This document shows, one piece after another, positions 24,020 to 32,065 of a DNA stretch of 35,067 nt. A program made the translations under genes and the position numbers. Origin of the DNA: Paenibacillus sp. 1_12. GTDB taxonomy: Bacteria; Bacillota; Bacilli; Paenibacillales; NBRC-103111. The notes beneath the pieces were generated by a model. That model ran no database searches. It worked only from the letters and a program-made list of their open reading frames with translations, and was not told the DNA's origin. Location of the stretch: positions 1-35,067 of the forward strand of contig NZ_FOTE01000037.1 in the NCBI RefSeq assembly GCF_900114475.1, read 5' to 3'. Within the stretch, counting starts at the first letter, position 1; each line of letters starts with the position of its first letter.

Positions 24020-24610
24020 CTATTCCTCGGATAATTCGTCCAATGTTTTTTCCAGGCTTGGTGCGAGATATTGCAGGAAATAGTCCAGCTCAGGCATATT
24101 AAGCTCCTGAATGGATTGTTCGATCTGTTTCTTGGCACTGCCGAATTCCTTATTGCCAGCAGACAACTCCGTTACGCATTTCAAATATGCGTCAAGCAGA
24201 TCTGCGCCTTTTACATATTTTTTTAATTCGGTTTGGAGGCTGCTTTTCGTATCAATTAATGGTTCATATACGTGACGCAGTGAATCCGGAATCATATCTA
24301 GCAGCCGTTCAGCGGCGAGTTGTTCAATTTCACGGAAATTCGATAAAATTTTGGGATTATGATGTTTAACAGGGGTCGGAATATCGCCAGTGAATACTTC
24401 TGTCGCATCATGAAACAGCGCCATGCTTACGATTTGGTCCGTCGGAATTTTACGGTCAAATAGTTCATTGCCAATTGTGCAAAGCACATGAGTGAGCAGT
24501 GCGACATGAAAGGAATGCTCCGCTACATTTTCCTTTACGACATTACGCATCAGGCTCCAGCGTTCGATATAACGTAAACGGTACATATAAGCAAAAAAAT
24601 GACTTTCCAT
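24020..24610 (-). CDS. HD-domain 5'-deoxynucleotidase, YfbR-like
   Basis: A 196-aa metal-dependent phosphohydrolase that, in E. coli YfbR, removes phosphate from deoxyribonucleoside 5'-monophosphates. SHFFAYMYRLRYIERWSLMRN and ENVAEHSFHVA carry the first metal-binding His. The HD pair is in MALFHDATEVFTGDIPTPVK, and DLLDAYLKCVTELSAGNKEF gives the last Asp and the C-terminal helix typical of YfbR. The frame is open back to 24,658, but AGGATGAG lies just upstream of the ATG at 24,610, and the resulting length is close to the 199 aa of YfbR. It stands alone between convergent small genes and divergent fumarase. Confidence 0.88.
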   Translation of the reverse strand: MESHFFAYMYRLRYIERWSLMRNVVKENVAEHSFHVALLTHVLCTIGNELFDRKIPTDQIVSMALFHDATEVFTGDIPTPVKHHNPKILSNFREIEQLAAERLLDMIPDSLRHVYEPLIDTKSSLQTELKKYVKGADLLDAYLKCVTELSAGNKEFGSAKKQIEQSIQELNMPELDYFLQYLAPSLEKTLDELSEE

Positions 24611-24681
24611 TGATCTCATCCTATTCTCTAAGAGGTTCTTTATAGTAGGATTATACACGAATTGTGAACCGATAACAGTAT

Positions 24682-24710
24682 TTGAAGCTGCCAGATTATG
24701 ATATTATAGA
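24682..24710 (+). promoter_or_regulatory. Candidate sigma-A promoter of fumarase
   Basis: TTGAAG (24,682-24,687), 17-bp spacer, TATAGA (24,705-24,710); the ribosome site GAGAGGAG precedes the ATG at 24,770. Confidence 0.5.
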
Positions 24711-24769
24711 ATAGCGTGTTAGGGAACCAATGAGAGTAGGCACTTATAGCAGAGAGGAGATTTTTAATC

Positions 24770-26305
24770 ATGCAGCATTTCGAACAAAGTATGTATAAAC
24801 TGATTTTGGAAACCTCAACGAACCTTCCGGCGGACGTACGCGAGGCGATTCAGGCAGCAAGAGAGCAGGAGGACGAGGGAACTCGCTCAGCGCTGTCACT
24901 ATCGACGATTGCCGATAATATTCATATGGCGGAAACCAACGTATCGCCAATTTGCCAGGACACAGGCATGCCGACATTTATCGTACACTGTCCTGTAGGT
25001 GCTAACCAGATCGTCATGAAAAAACAAATACTGGCGGCTGTTGCGCAAGCGACGAAGGACAGCAAGCTGCGTCCCAATTCCGTTGATTCTTTGACTGGAG
25101 CTAACAGTGGTGACAATTTGGGTCCGGGTACGCCTGTCATTCATTTTGAGCAATGGGAGCAGGATGATGTCGAGGTCAAGCTGATCTTAAAGGGAGGCGG
25201 CTGCGAAAATAAAAATATTCAATACAGCTTGCCTATGGAGCTCGAAGGATTGGGTAAAGCAGGACGTGACCTGGACGGTATCCGTAAATGCGTGATGCAT
25301 TCGGTATATCAAGCCCAAGGACAAGGCTGTAGCGCGGGCTTCATCGGTGTGGGAATCGGTGGAGACCGGACAACAGGCTATGAATTGGCTAAGCATCAAT
25401 TGTTTCGCCATGCCGACGATGTAAACCCAAATGAAGATCTTCGCAAGCTTGAAGAATATGTGATGGAGCATGCTAACCAGCTTGGTATTGGCACGATGGG
25501 CTTTGGCGGTCAAGTCTCGCTGCTCGGCTGTAAGGTAGGCGTGATGAACCGTTTGCCTGCCAGCTTTTTCGTTTCAGTTGCCTACAATTGTTGGGCATTC
25601 CGCCGTCAAGGTGTTTTGTTGGATGCAAACTCGGGTGAGATTAAGGAATGGGTATATCGTACCGGGGATACATTGCCAATGACCAAAAACGAGCAGCCCG
25701 AGGCTGCTGTAGCATCGGAGCGTCGTGAGGTTGTCCTGCAAACTCCTATCAGTGAAGAACAAATTCGCAGCTTGCACGTTGGCGATGTGGTCATTATTAA
25801 TGGAACCATGCATACCGGACGTGATGCGCTGCACCATCACTTGATGAATCATGATGCGCCTGTTGATTTAAATGGGGCAGCTATTTATCATTGTGGACCC
25901 GTTATGTCCAAAGATGAAAGTGGCGAATGGCATGTGAGAGCGGCAGGTCCGACTACCAGTATTCGTGAGGAGCCTTATCAAGGTCATATTATTAAAAAGT
26001 TTGGAATCCGTGCCGTTATCGGAAAAGGCGGGATGGGTGCCAAAACGCTTGCAGCTTTGCAGGAGCACGGTGCTGTATACCTGAATGCAATCGGCGGTGC
26101 TGCGCAATATTATGCGGAATGCTTCAAAAAGGTTGAAGGTGTTGACCATATGGAATTCGGTATTCCCGAGGCGATGTGGCATCTGCAAACCGAAGGCTTT
26201 GCAGCGATTGTTACTATGGATTCTCACGGTAACAGTCTGCATGCCGAAGTGGAAAAGGATTCCTTTGCCAAGCTTTCGCAGTTTAAAGAGCCTGTATTTG
26301 TGTAA
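24770..26305 (+). CDS. fumA: Class I fumarate hydratase ([4Fe-4S] type)
   Basis: A 511-aa iron-sulfur enzyme that hydrates fumarate to malate, feeding mdh in the TCA cycle. The alpha domain is N-terminal: NVSPICQDTGMPTF holds the first cluster Cys, GGGCENKN the second, and GQGCSAGFIGVGIGGDR the third. The beta domain follows from about residue 330 (VVLQTPISEEQIRSLHVGDVVIINGTMHTGRDALH), with MVIGKGGM-like IGKGGMGAKTL and FGIPEAMWHL near the end. The fused alpha-beta length (about 500-550 aa) is normal for class I. Such fumarases are oxygen-sensitive and unrelated to the class II FumC. FumA versus FumB cannot be separated here, and the symbol is used in the class sense. Confidence 0.9.
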   Translation: MQHFEQSMYKLILETSTNLPADVREAIQAAREQEDEGTRSALSLSTIADNIHMAETNVSPICQDTGMPTFIVHCPVGANQIVMKKQILAAVAQATKDSKLRPNSVDSLTGANSGDNLGPGTPVIHFEQWEQDDVEVKLILKGGGCENKNIQYSLPMELEGLGKAGRDLDGIRKCVMHSVYQAQGQGCSAGFIGVGIGGDRTTGYELAKHQLFRHADDVNPNEDLRKLEEYVMEHANQLGIGTMGFGGQVSLLGCKVGVMNRLPASFFVSVAYNCWAFRRQGVLLDANSGEIKEWVYRTGDTLPMTKNEQPEAAVASERREVVLQTPISEEQIRSLHVGDVVIINGTMHTGRDALHHHLMNHDAPVDLNGAAIYHCGPVMSKDESGEWHVRAAGPTTSIREEPYQGHIIKKFGIRAVIGKGGMGAKTLAALQEHGAVYLNAIGGAAQYYAECFKKVEGVDHMEFGIPEAMWHLQTEGFAAIVTMDSHGNSLHAEVEKDSFAKLSQFKEPVFV

Positions 26306-26337
26306 GAGAAGCTAAAGCTTAGTATAAACCAGACAAG

Positions 26338-26367
26338 CCCGCACAACCTTATTTATGGTCGTGCGGG
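26338..26367 (+). terminator. Terminator hairpin of fumarase
   Basis: CCCGCAC pairs with GTGCGGG, with an inner AACC/GGT pairing; the tail TTATGTTAATTTTC is only moderately T-rich. Confidence 0.65.
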
Positions 26368-26448
26368 TTATGTTAATTTTCAACACGAAGGTTTATTTTT
26401 GCCTATGAATACTACTTCTAAAATTAATTATACTAAAGAAATGCATTT

Positions 26449-26597
26449 GGTGCTTCTCGACAACAATTAGGAATGGCTATTAATCCACGCATGGGCAAGC
26501 CTGAAGAAATTGCGAAAGTTGCTCTGTTCCTTCTGAAGATTCTAGCTTTGTTAATGGTACTGTTATAACAGCAGATGCGGGTTGGAGTGCTTATTGA
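26449..26597 (+). pseudogene. C-terminal remnant of a short-chain dehydrogenase/reductase
   Basis: GASRQQLGMAINPRMGKPEEIAKVALFL in one frame is followed after a shift near 26,535 by SEDSSFVNGTVITADAGWSAY and TGA. 'RMGKPEEIAKVALFLASEDSSFVNG..I.ADGGWSAY' is the C-terminal end of classical SDR proteins (family knowledge). The Rossmann fold and the YxxxK active site are gone. Confidence 0.8.
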
Positions 26598-26640
26598 ATC
26601 CAAAACGATTAGAAAATGATAATAAATCACTGAAAGTAAT

Positions 26641-26710
26641 AAGCGCCTCCTGAAGTAGGCAGTAGATCCCCACGGGTTGTCTACGCTTTATCAGAGGTGC
26701 TTTTGTATGT
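26641..26710 (+). terminator. Terminator-like hairpin in the SDR remnant-phoR gap
   Basis: AGCGCCTCCTGA pairs imperfectly with TCAGAGGTGCT, followed by TTTTGT; an inner GTAG...CTAC stem contains CCCCACGGGTTG. It would insulate phoR from upstream transcription. Confidence 0.45.
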
Positions 26711-26757
26711 TGTTAGAACGCTGGGAAAAATAAAAAAACAACGGGGCATGAGATACC

Positions 26758-26774
26758 TTTACAAATAATTAACT
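26758..26774 (+). promoter_or_regulatory. Possible PhoP box upstream of phoR
   Basis: TTTACA-AATAA-TTAACT: two TT(A/T)ACA-like half sites spaced 5 bp apart, the arrangement PhoP binds in Bacillus. Only two repeats are present, about 100 bp before the phoR start. This would mean autoregulation; weak evidence. Confidence 0.3.
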
Positions 26775-26870
26775 AGTATTTCTTGTGTGAAAAAGATACG
26801 ATAAGGTGTAATGCAGTCAGGTTGGATATTCATAACAATGCCTAAGCCCATGATGGAGGGACAACCCCAT

Positions 26871-28673
26871 ATGCACAAATTCCGTGCACGTTTAACGTTG
26901 ATTTTTATAGTGCTGATCGGTTCCTCGGTGTTGATCGCAGGACTATTCATGGCACAGGTGCTCAAGGAATCTCATATTGAAGCCTTAAAAACCAATATGC
27001 AGCGGGAGCTGCGGATTATCCTGACGACCATGGATTGGAACAGGGGAGGAACTGAGGCAGAGCAGCTTGCCTACTATGGGGAACAAGTGAAACTTCTGCG
27101 TCATTCAGCGGATGCCCGTGTGACCTTTATACGCTCAGACGGCAAGGTGTTGGGAGACTCGGATCATAATCCCGAAGATATGGACAATCATTTACAGAGA
27201 AAAGAAATTATAGAGGCTGAGCAAACTGGTGTAGTGGGCTCCGATATTCGATACAGCTCTACGATTCAACGCAATATGCTATATGTGGTAGTTCCGGTCA
27301 AAAACGGCGCCATTACAAAAGGTTATGTACGCTTGTCGATGAGTCTTCAGGAGGTTGAGGCTTCCATTCTTCGTGTGTGGTACGTTTTATTATTTGGCTT
27401 GCTTGCTGTGTTTATCATAGCTGTTTTAATCAGTTTTCGTGTTGCTTGGGGCATTACCAGACCGATTGAGATGATCACGAGGGTCGCACGGCAAATTACG
27501 AATATGGATTATAAAGCAAGAGTCAATGTACGGAAGAAGGATGAGATAGGCCAGTTAGGTCAAGCTCTTAACCGGATGGCGGATAGTTTGCAGCTGCAAA
27601 TGAATCGCATTCAGGAGGATGAAAGCCGGCTAAAAAGCGTCTTGGACAATATGATCAGCGGTGTGATGATGATTGATCGTGACAGCAAGATTGTGTTATT
27701 AAACCGATCCGCTGAAGATATTCTGGGCTTCTCTGTTCAGGAGCTGCTGGGCAAAAAATTTGATGAGGCTAAGCAGCAGTTTGAATTTACGCAGCTGATT
27801 CAGGAATGTATTGATCTGCGTGAGCATATCCGTGATGAGATGATCTTTTACTATCCCTCTGAGCGTATTTTGGAGATTAATCTCAGTCCGATTTCATTGA
27901 ATGAAAATGAGTGGGCTGGTGTTTTGATTGTGCTGCATGATATTACCGCGGTCCGGCGATTGGAACGGATGAGAAGCGAATTTGTCGCCAATGTCTCTCA
28001 TGAGCTCAAGACTCCTATCGCGGCAGTCAAAGGGTTTGCGGAAACGCTGCTCGCAGGTGCATTGAACGATAAAGAGACAGCAAAATCATTTTTGCAAATT
28101 ATATTTGATGAAAGTGAACGATTGAATCGCTTGATCGGTGATATATTGGAGTTATCCAAGATTGAGTCCAAACGCATACCCCTGCAGTTTTCACCCGTAT
28201 CTGTGCATACCTTTGTGAGCAATTGCTTGCATGTGATGAATTCGGAGGCAAAGAAAAAGTCCATTGAGCTTGAACTGCAAGTAGAGGAGGATCTCTACAT
28301 TGAAGCTGATGAGGATCGGCTGCGGCAAATTTTGATAAATTTACTTTCCAACGGAATTAATTACACACCGGAAGGCGGTAAAGTTAAAATTAAAGTCGAG
28401 CCGATATTCCTTGGTGTGGAGGGTATGGACAACGAGCGCATTCGAATGACGATTACCGATACAGGCATTGGAATTCCCAAAAAAGATTTGCCGCGCATCT
28501 TTGAACGATTTTATCGGGTGGATAAAGCACGTTCTCGCAGCTCCGGCGGTACAGGTCTTGGATTGTCGATTGTAAAACATTTGGTTGAGCTGCATAAAGG
28601 TACGATTCGTGTGGAAAGTGAAGTCGGGATGGGTACCAAATTTATTATAGAATTACCGGTTATTCAATATTAG
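26871..28673 (+). CDS. phoR: Sensor histidine kinase, PhoR-like
   Basis: A 600-aa membrane kinase that senses a signal (phosphate limitation for PhoR, via cell-wall state in B. subtilis) and phosphorylates its response regulator. The ATG at 26,871 is chosen because GGAGGGA lies 10 bp upstream; an in-frame ATG at 26,811 has no such site. TM1 is at about 8-30 (LIFIVLIGSSVLIAGLF), an extracytoplasmic sensor at about 31-165, TM2 at about 168-190, HAMP (ITRPIEMITRVARQI), a PAS domain at about 245-355, HisKA with phospho-His in NVSHELKTPIAAVKGF, and HATPase N box (LLSNGINYTPEGG), G1 (DTGIGIP), F (IFERFYRVDK) and G2 (GGTGLGLSIV). The genomic position near mdh favours PhoR over ResE or WalK. Confidence 0.75.
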   Translation: MHKFRARLTLIFIVLIGSSVLIAGLFMAQVLKESHIEALKTNMQRELRIILTTMDWNRGGTEAEQLAYYGEQVKLLRHSADARVTFIRSDGKVLGDSDHNPEDMDNHLQRKEIIEAEQTGVVGSDIRYSSTIQRNMLYVVVPVKNGAITKGYVRLSMSLQEVEASILRVWYVLLFGLLAVFIIAVLISFRVAWGITRPIEMITRVARQITNMDYKARVNVRKKDEIGQLGQALNRMADSLQLQMNRIQEDESRLKSVLDNMISGVMMIDRDSKIVLLNRSAEDILGFSVQELLGKKFDEAKQQFEFTQLIQECIDLREHIRDEMIFYYPSERILEINLSPISLNENEWAGVLIVLHDITAVRRLERMRSEFVANVSHELKTPIAAVKGFAETLLAGALNDKETAKSFLQIIFDESERLNRLIGDILELSKIESKRIPLQFSPVSVHTFVSNCLHVMNSEAKKKSIELELQVEEDLYIEADEDRLRQILINLLSNGINYTPEGGKVKIKVEPIFLGVEGMDNERIRMTITDTGIGIPKKDLPRIFERFYRVDKARSRSSGGTGLGLSIVKHLVELHKGTIRVESEVGMGTKFIIELPVIQY

Positions 28674-28750
28674 CGCTGAAAGCATATTAATGCTGTATAG
28701 TATTATGCTATGATAAGGTTGACTTAAAGAAATGGATACGGGGGATTCCC

Positions 28751-29470
28751 ATGGCACAACAAATTTTGGTTATTGAAGATGAGCCTACGTTGGCTAGACT
28801 GCTTTCCTACAATTTATCGCAAGAGGGATATGAGACCAAAGTAATTGATCATGGCAGCGAAGGGCTGCAGGCTGCGCTTCAGCACGCGTACGATTTGATT
28901 ATTTTGGATATCATGCTTCCAGGGCTGAATGGCTTCGAGATTTTATCCAAGCTGCGTCAAAAAGGGAACAAGACGCCTGTCATTATTTTGACAGCCCGCA
29001 ACGCTGAGGAAGAGGTCGTACAAGGCTTGAAATATGGTGCGGACGATTATATTACGAAACCGTTCGGTGTTGCCGAGCTGCTGGCAAGAGTATCGGCCGT
29101 ACTGCGCAGAACGTTGTCAGAAGAGCAGCTTCAGGATAAGCAAGCAGCAGGTGAGAAGGTCATCACCGTAGGAGATTTGTACATTTACCCAGAGAAATAC
29201 GAGGTTATGCTCGGTGGCGAATCGATCCCACTTAGACCCAAAGAATTCGAGGTGCTGCTATACCTCGTGCAGCGTCCAAGTGTGGTTGTTACCAGAGATG
29301 ATCTGATGAATATTGTTTGGGGCTTTGATTATATCGGTGGTCAGCGAACGGTGGATGTTCATGTCAGCTCCTTGCGCAAAAAGCTGGAAATGAACCAACA
29401 AAGCGTACAGATTGAGTCCATTCGTGGTGTTGGCTATAAATTGGTCACAGCTGTTGTCAAGAAAGCATAG
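28751..29470 (+). CDS. phoP: Response regulator, OmpR/PhoB family, PhoP-like
   Basis: A 239-aa transcription factor, partner of the upstream kinase. The receiver domain (1-120) has acidic residues in VIEDEPTLARLL, the phospho-Asp in LIILDIMLPGLNG (about D53), and Thr/Lys switch residues in VIILTARN and DYITKPFG. The winged-helix domain (about 145-235) has LRPKEFEVLLYLVQRP, VTRDDLMNIVWG and RTVDVHVSSLRKKLE with the recognition helix. GGGGGA lies 7 bp before the ATG. The 77-bp gap to phoR contains TATGAT-like boxes, so an extra promoter is possible. The kinase-first order is unusual for phoPR. Confidence 0.78.
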   Translation: MAQQILVIEDEPTLARLLSYNLSQEGYETKVIDHGSEGLQAALQHAYDLIILDIMLPGLNGFEILSKLRQKGNKTPVIILTARNAEEEVVQGLKYGADDYITKPFGVAELLARVSAVLRRTLSEEQLQDKQAAGEKVITVGDLYIYPEKYEVMLGGESIPLRPKEFEVLLYLVQRPSVVVTRDDLMNIVWGFDYIGGQRTVDVHVSSLRKKLEMNQQSVQIESIRGVGYKLVTAVVKKA

Positions 29471-29486
29471 AATAATACGTAAAATG

Positions 29487-29515
29487 AAGCTCCTGATATC
29501 AGAGAGCTTTTTTTT
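29487..29515 (+). terminator. Rho-independent terminator of the two-component operon
   Basis: AAGCTC pairs with GAGCTT, and an inner CTGATATCAG is self-complementary; eight T follow. Confidence 0.88.
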
Positions 29516-29633
29516 ATTTCCCAGGAAATTTGAAATAGCCAAATTGAATAATAGATAGGCCAAATTAGTAATATCTTTTTGGTATAAGCTTGTCTATACT
29601 GGACTTAAACTTATAAAGGGGATGGCTCTAATT

Positions 29634-30716
29634 ATGTCGAAAATATTCAGAATTGGAATTATTGGCTGCGGAGGAATTGCAAATGGTAAGCATATGCCAG
29701 CTTTGCAAAATCAGCCGAACGCAGAAATGGTAGCTTTTTGTGATACTGTAGTAGAAAAAGCTTATGAGGCTGCGCATAAATTTGGTTCCGAGGGCGCGAA
29801 GGTATACAGCGATTTTAGAGAAATGCTGCAGGACGGTTCCATTGATGTTATACATGTTTGTACGCCAAATGATTCACATGCTGAGATTACGATTGCCGCT
29901 TTGGAATCCGATAAACATGTAATGTGTGAGAAGCCGATGGCCAAAACAGCAGCGGATGCCCGTCGTATGGTCGATGCCGCCAAACGGTCAGGCAAGAAGC
30001 TCACAATTGGATACCAAAACCGTTTCCGCTCGGACAGCCAATATTTGAAAACCGTATGTGCCGATGGTGATCTGGGTGAAGTCTATTATGCCAAAGCTCA
30101 CGCCATTCGCCGCCGTGCCGTTCCGACTTGGGGTGTGTTTCTTGATGAAGAAAAGCAAGGCGGAGGACCGCTTATTGATATCGGGACACATGCACTGGAT
30201 CTGACTTTGTGGATGATGGATAACTATAAGCCAAAAGCAGTGTTGGGTACAGCCTTCCATAAGCTATCGTCCAAGAAGGATGCTGCTAATGCATGGGGAT
30301 CCTGGGACCCGGAGAAATTTACGGTTGAGGATTCGGCATTCGGGATGATTACGATGCAAAATGGAGCAACGATCGTTTTGGAATCGAGCTGGGCGATTAA
30401 TATGCTGCAAACAGGTGAAGCCAAAACGACTTTGTGCGGAACCGAAGGCGGTGCAGATATGCAGGATGGTCTGCGTATTAACGGCGAAAAACACAGCCGA
30501 TTGTACATGAATGAAATTCAATTGGATGCCAAAGGCGTCGATTTCTATGATGGCAAGCAAGAATCACCTGCAGATCTGGAAGCACGTCTGTGGCTGAAAG
30601 CCATTGAAGAGAATACAGATCCGGTAGTTACACCTGAGCAGGCTTGTGTCGTATCGGAAATTTTGGAAGCCATTTATGAGTCTTCTAAAACCGGCAAAGC
30701 GGTTTATTTTGAATAA
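29634..30716 (+). CDS. Gfo/Idh/MocA-family NAD(P)-dependent oxidoreductase
   Basis: A 360-aa dehydrogenase acting on a sugar, inositol or related polyol. The Rossmann motif GIIGCGGIANGKHMPAL is at residues about 8-24, then VHVCTPNDSHAEI and the catalytic-lysine motif CEKPMAKTAADA. GGGPLIDIGTHALDLTLW holds the conserved D..TH pair of the active site. The ATG at 29,634 is preferred: AAGGGGATGG lies 8-12 bp upstream, whereas the earlier in-frame ATG at 29,622 is part of that site. It forms a single-gene unit between two terminators. The substrate cannot be told from the sequence. Confidence 0.9.
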   Translation: MSKIFRIGIIGCGGIANGKHMPALQNQPNAEMVAFCDTVVEKAYEAAHKFGSEGAKVYSDFREMLQDGSIDVIHVCTPNDSHAEITIAALESDKHVMCEKPMAKTAADARRMVDAAKRSGKKLTIGYQNRFRSDSQYLKTVCADGDLGEVYYAKAHAIRRRAVPTWGVFLDEEKQGGGPLIDIGTHALDLTLWMMDNYKPKAVLGTAFHKLSSKKDAANAWGSWDPEKFTVEDSAFGMITMQNGATIVLESSWAINMLQTGEAKTTLCGTEGGADMQDGLRINGEKHSRLYMNEIQLDAKGVDFYDGKQESPADLEARLWLKAIEENTDPVVTPEQACVVSEILEAIYESSKTGKAVYFE

Positions 30717-30728
30717 TTGATTAATGTG

Positions 30729-30772
30729 AATAACCTCCAAATCCAATAATGGGTTTGGAGGTTATTTGTTTG
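30729..30772 (+). terminator. Rho-independent terminator of the Gfo/Idh gene
   Basis: AATAACCTCCAAATCC pairs with GGGTTTGGAGGTTATT (one G-T pair) around AATAAT, followed by TGTTT. Confidence 0.85.
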
Positions 30773-30807
30773 GCAAAGACACTATATAAGATGAACTAAA
30801 CATCATG

Positions 30808-30958
30808 ACAGCAAAGAGGCGCTGCGAAAGCAGACCCCTCTTCCAATCGCTGTTGCAGCCAGATTCTTTCGATTCTTAGCCCCAAAGGTAAGAATCCGTC
30901 TGCAAAGGCGAACACTTCGTTTCTCCAGAAGGGTCTGCTTTCTTCGCTCGGGCTGTGT
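30808..30958. repeat. Long structured inverted repeat between two convergent operons
   Basis: The outer arms ACAGC/GCTGT and GCGAAAGCAGACCC (30,824-30,837) / GGGTCTGCTTTCTTCGC (30,931-30,947) enclose a second hairpin GATTCTTA (30,871-30,878) / TAAGAATC (30,889-30,896) flanked by TGCAG/CTGCA. The 150-bp structure lies between the Gfo/Idh gene and the cydB 3' end, and no gene is seen in 30,773-31,045. It may act as a transcription barrier or be a dispersed repeat. Confidence 0.65.
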
Positions 30959-31045
30959 GTTTCTTTTGTTCATTTTATATAGGTATCTGTGCCGCATACG
31001 ATCACAATTATTCAAACTACCAGGGAGGTACGGTTACTTGTTTTG

Positions 31046-32065
31046 TTACTTTTTCTGCAAGCCTTGCACATAATTCGCATCGAACAGAAATAACCGCATA
31101 AGCAAAATCAGTGAAGGGATCAGTAAGCACAAGCCTGCTATAAAAGCTCCGATCAGGGCAATCCCCATCTCCGGGCTGGTGACACTTTCGTGAATCGAAA
31201 CCATAGGATAAATAATGTAGGGTAAATGGGCCGCGCCATATCCAAAGAAAGCGAAGGCGAACTGCAGCATCACGAATAAAAAAGCAACACCAAGCCGTTT
31301 GCGGTTCCATATCAAATAGTTGGCAATAATAAAGCACACCAAGGATAATACAAACATCCAGGACAGCTTCAGCATGTTGTCAAAATGCACCGGATTGTGG
31401 CGCTGGATCGCGAAAAATACGAATAAACTCGCTAGTATGGTCGGGCCGCTCCAACCGATTGCAAATCTTCGTAATATTTCAGTAGCTTTGGTATCCTTCG
31501 CTTTGTAAGCATAATAGGTCAAGAAAGCAGCGGAAATATAGAGCACACTGACAAGCGACAGGACGACAACCGACCAGGCATAGGAACTGGTAAACAGTTT
31601 ATAGAAGAGAAGTGAGACGTCATTGCCGCTTTCTTCAATATAACCGCCTTCCGAGATCGTCAATACAATGGAGAGTGAAGCTGGAATCAATAGACCACTC
31701 CCCCCATAAAGCAGCTTATACAGATGACTTTCCTTGGAGCCGTAAGTGCTGAATGCATAATAGGAGCCGCGGATGGCGATCAATACAATGGCAATGCTGC
31801 CAGGGATCAATAAAGTGGTCCCCAGATAAAAAGCGGTATCAGGGAAAAAGCCGACCATACCGATCATGAAGAAGATCAGAAAGACGTTGGTGACTTCCCA
31901 TACAGGCGATAAATAGCGTTCGATAATGCCGTGCACCATATTTTTGCGCCCGGTTACCATCGTGTAGTAGCTAAAGAAGCCGGCTCCGAAATCAATCGAA
32001 GCTACAATTAAATATCCATAAAGGAAAATCCAGAGCACAGTTATTCCGATGACTTCAATACTCAT
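31046..32065 (-). CDS. cydB: Cytochrome bd-type quinol oxidase subunit II
   Basis: A 339-aa integral membrane subunit of the bd-type terminal oxidase, which reduces O2 to water with quinol electrons and works at low oxygen. About eight hydrophobic helices; the N-terminal LWIFLYGYLIVASIDFGAGFF resembles the CydB hallmark 'GxxxxxxxxDFGxG'. Also ERYLSPVWEVTNVFLIFF and LLIPGSIAIVLIAIRGSYYAF. The ATG overlaps the cydA stop (ATGA), so the two are translationally coupled. No cydCD assembly genes are in the window. Confidence 0.87.
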   Translation of the reverse strand: MSIEVIGITVLWIFLYGYLIVASIDFGAGFFSYYTMVTGRKNMVHGIIERYLSPVWEVTNVFLIFFMIGMVGFFPDTAFYLGTTLLIPGSIAIVLIAIRGSYYAFSTYGSKESHLYKLLYGGSGLLIPASLSIVLTISEGGYIEESGNDVSLLFYKLFTSSYAWSVVVLSLVSVLYISAAFLTYYAYKAKDTKATEILRRFAIGWSGPTILASLFVFFAIQRHNPVHFDNMLKLSWMFVLSLVCFIIANYLIWNRKRLGVAFLFVMLQFAFAFFGYGAAHLPYIIYPMVSIHESVTSPEMGIALIGAFIAGLCLLIPSLILLMRLFLFDANYVQGLQKK

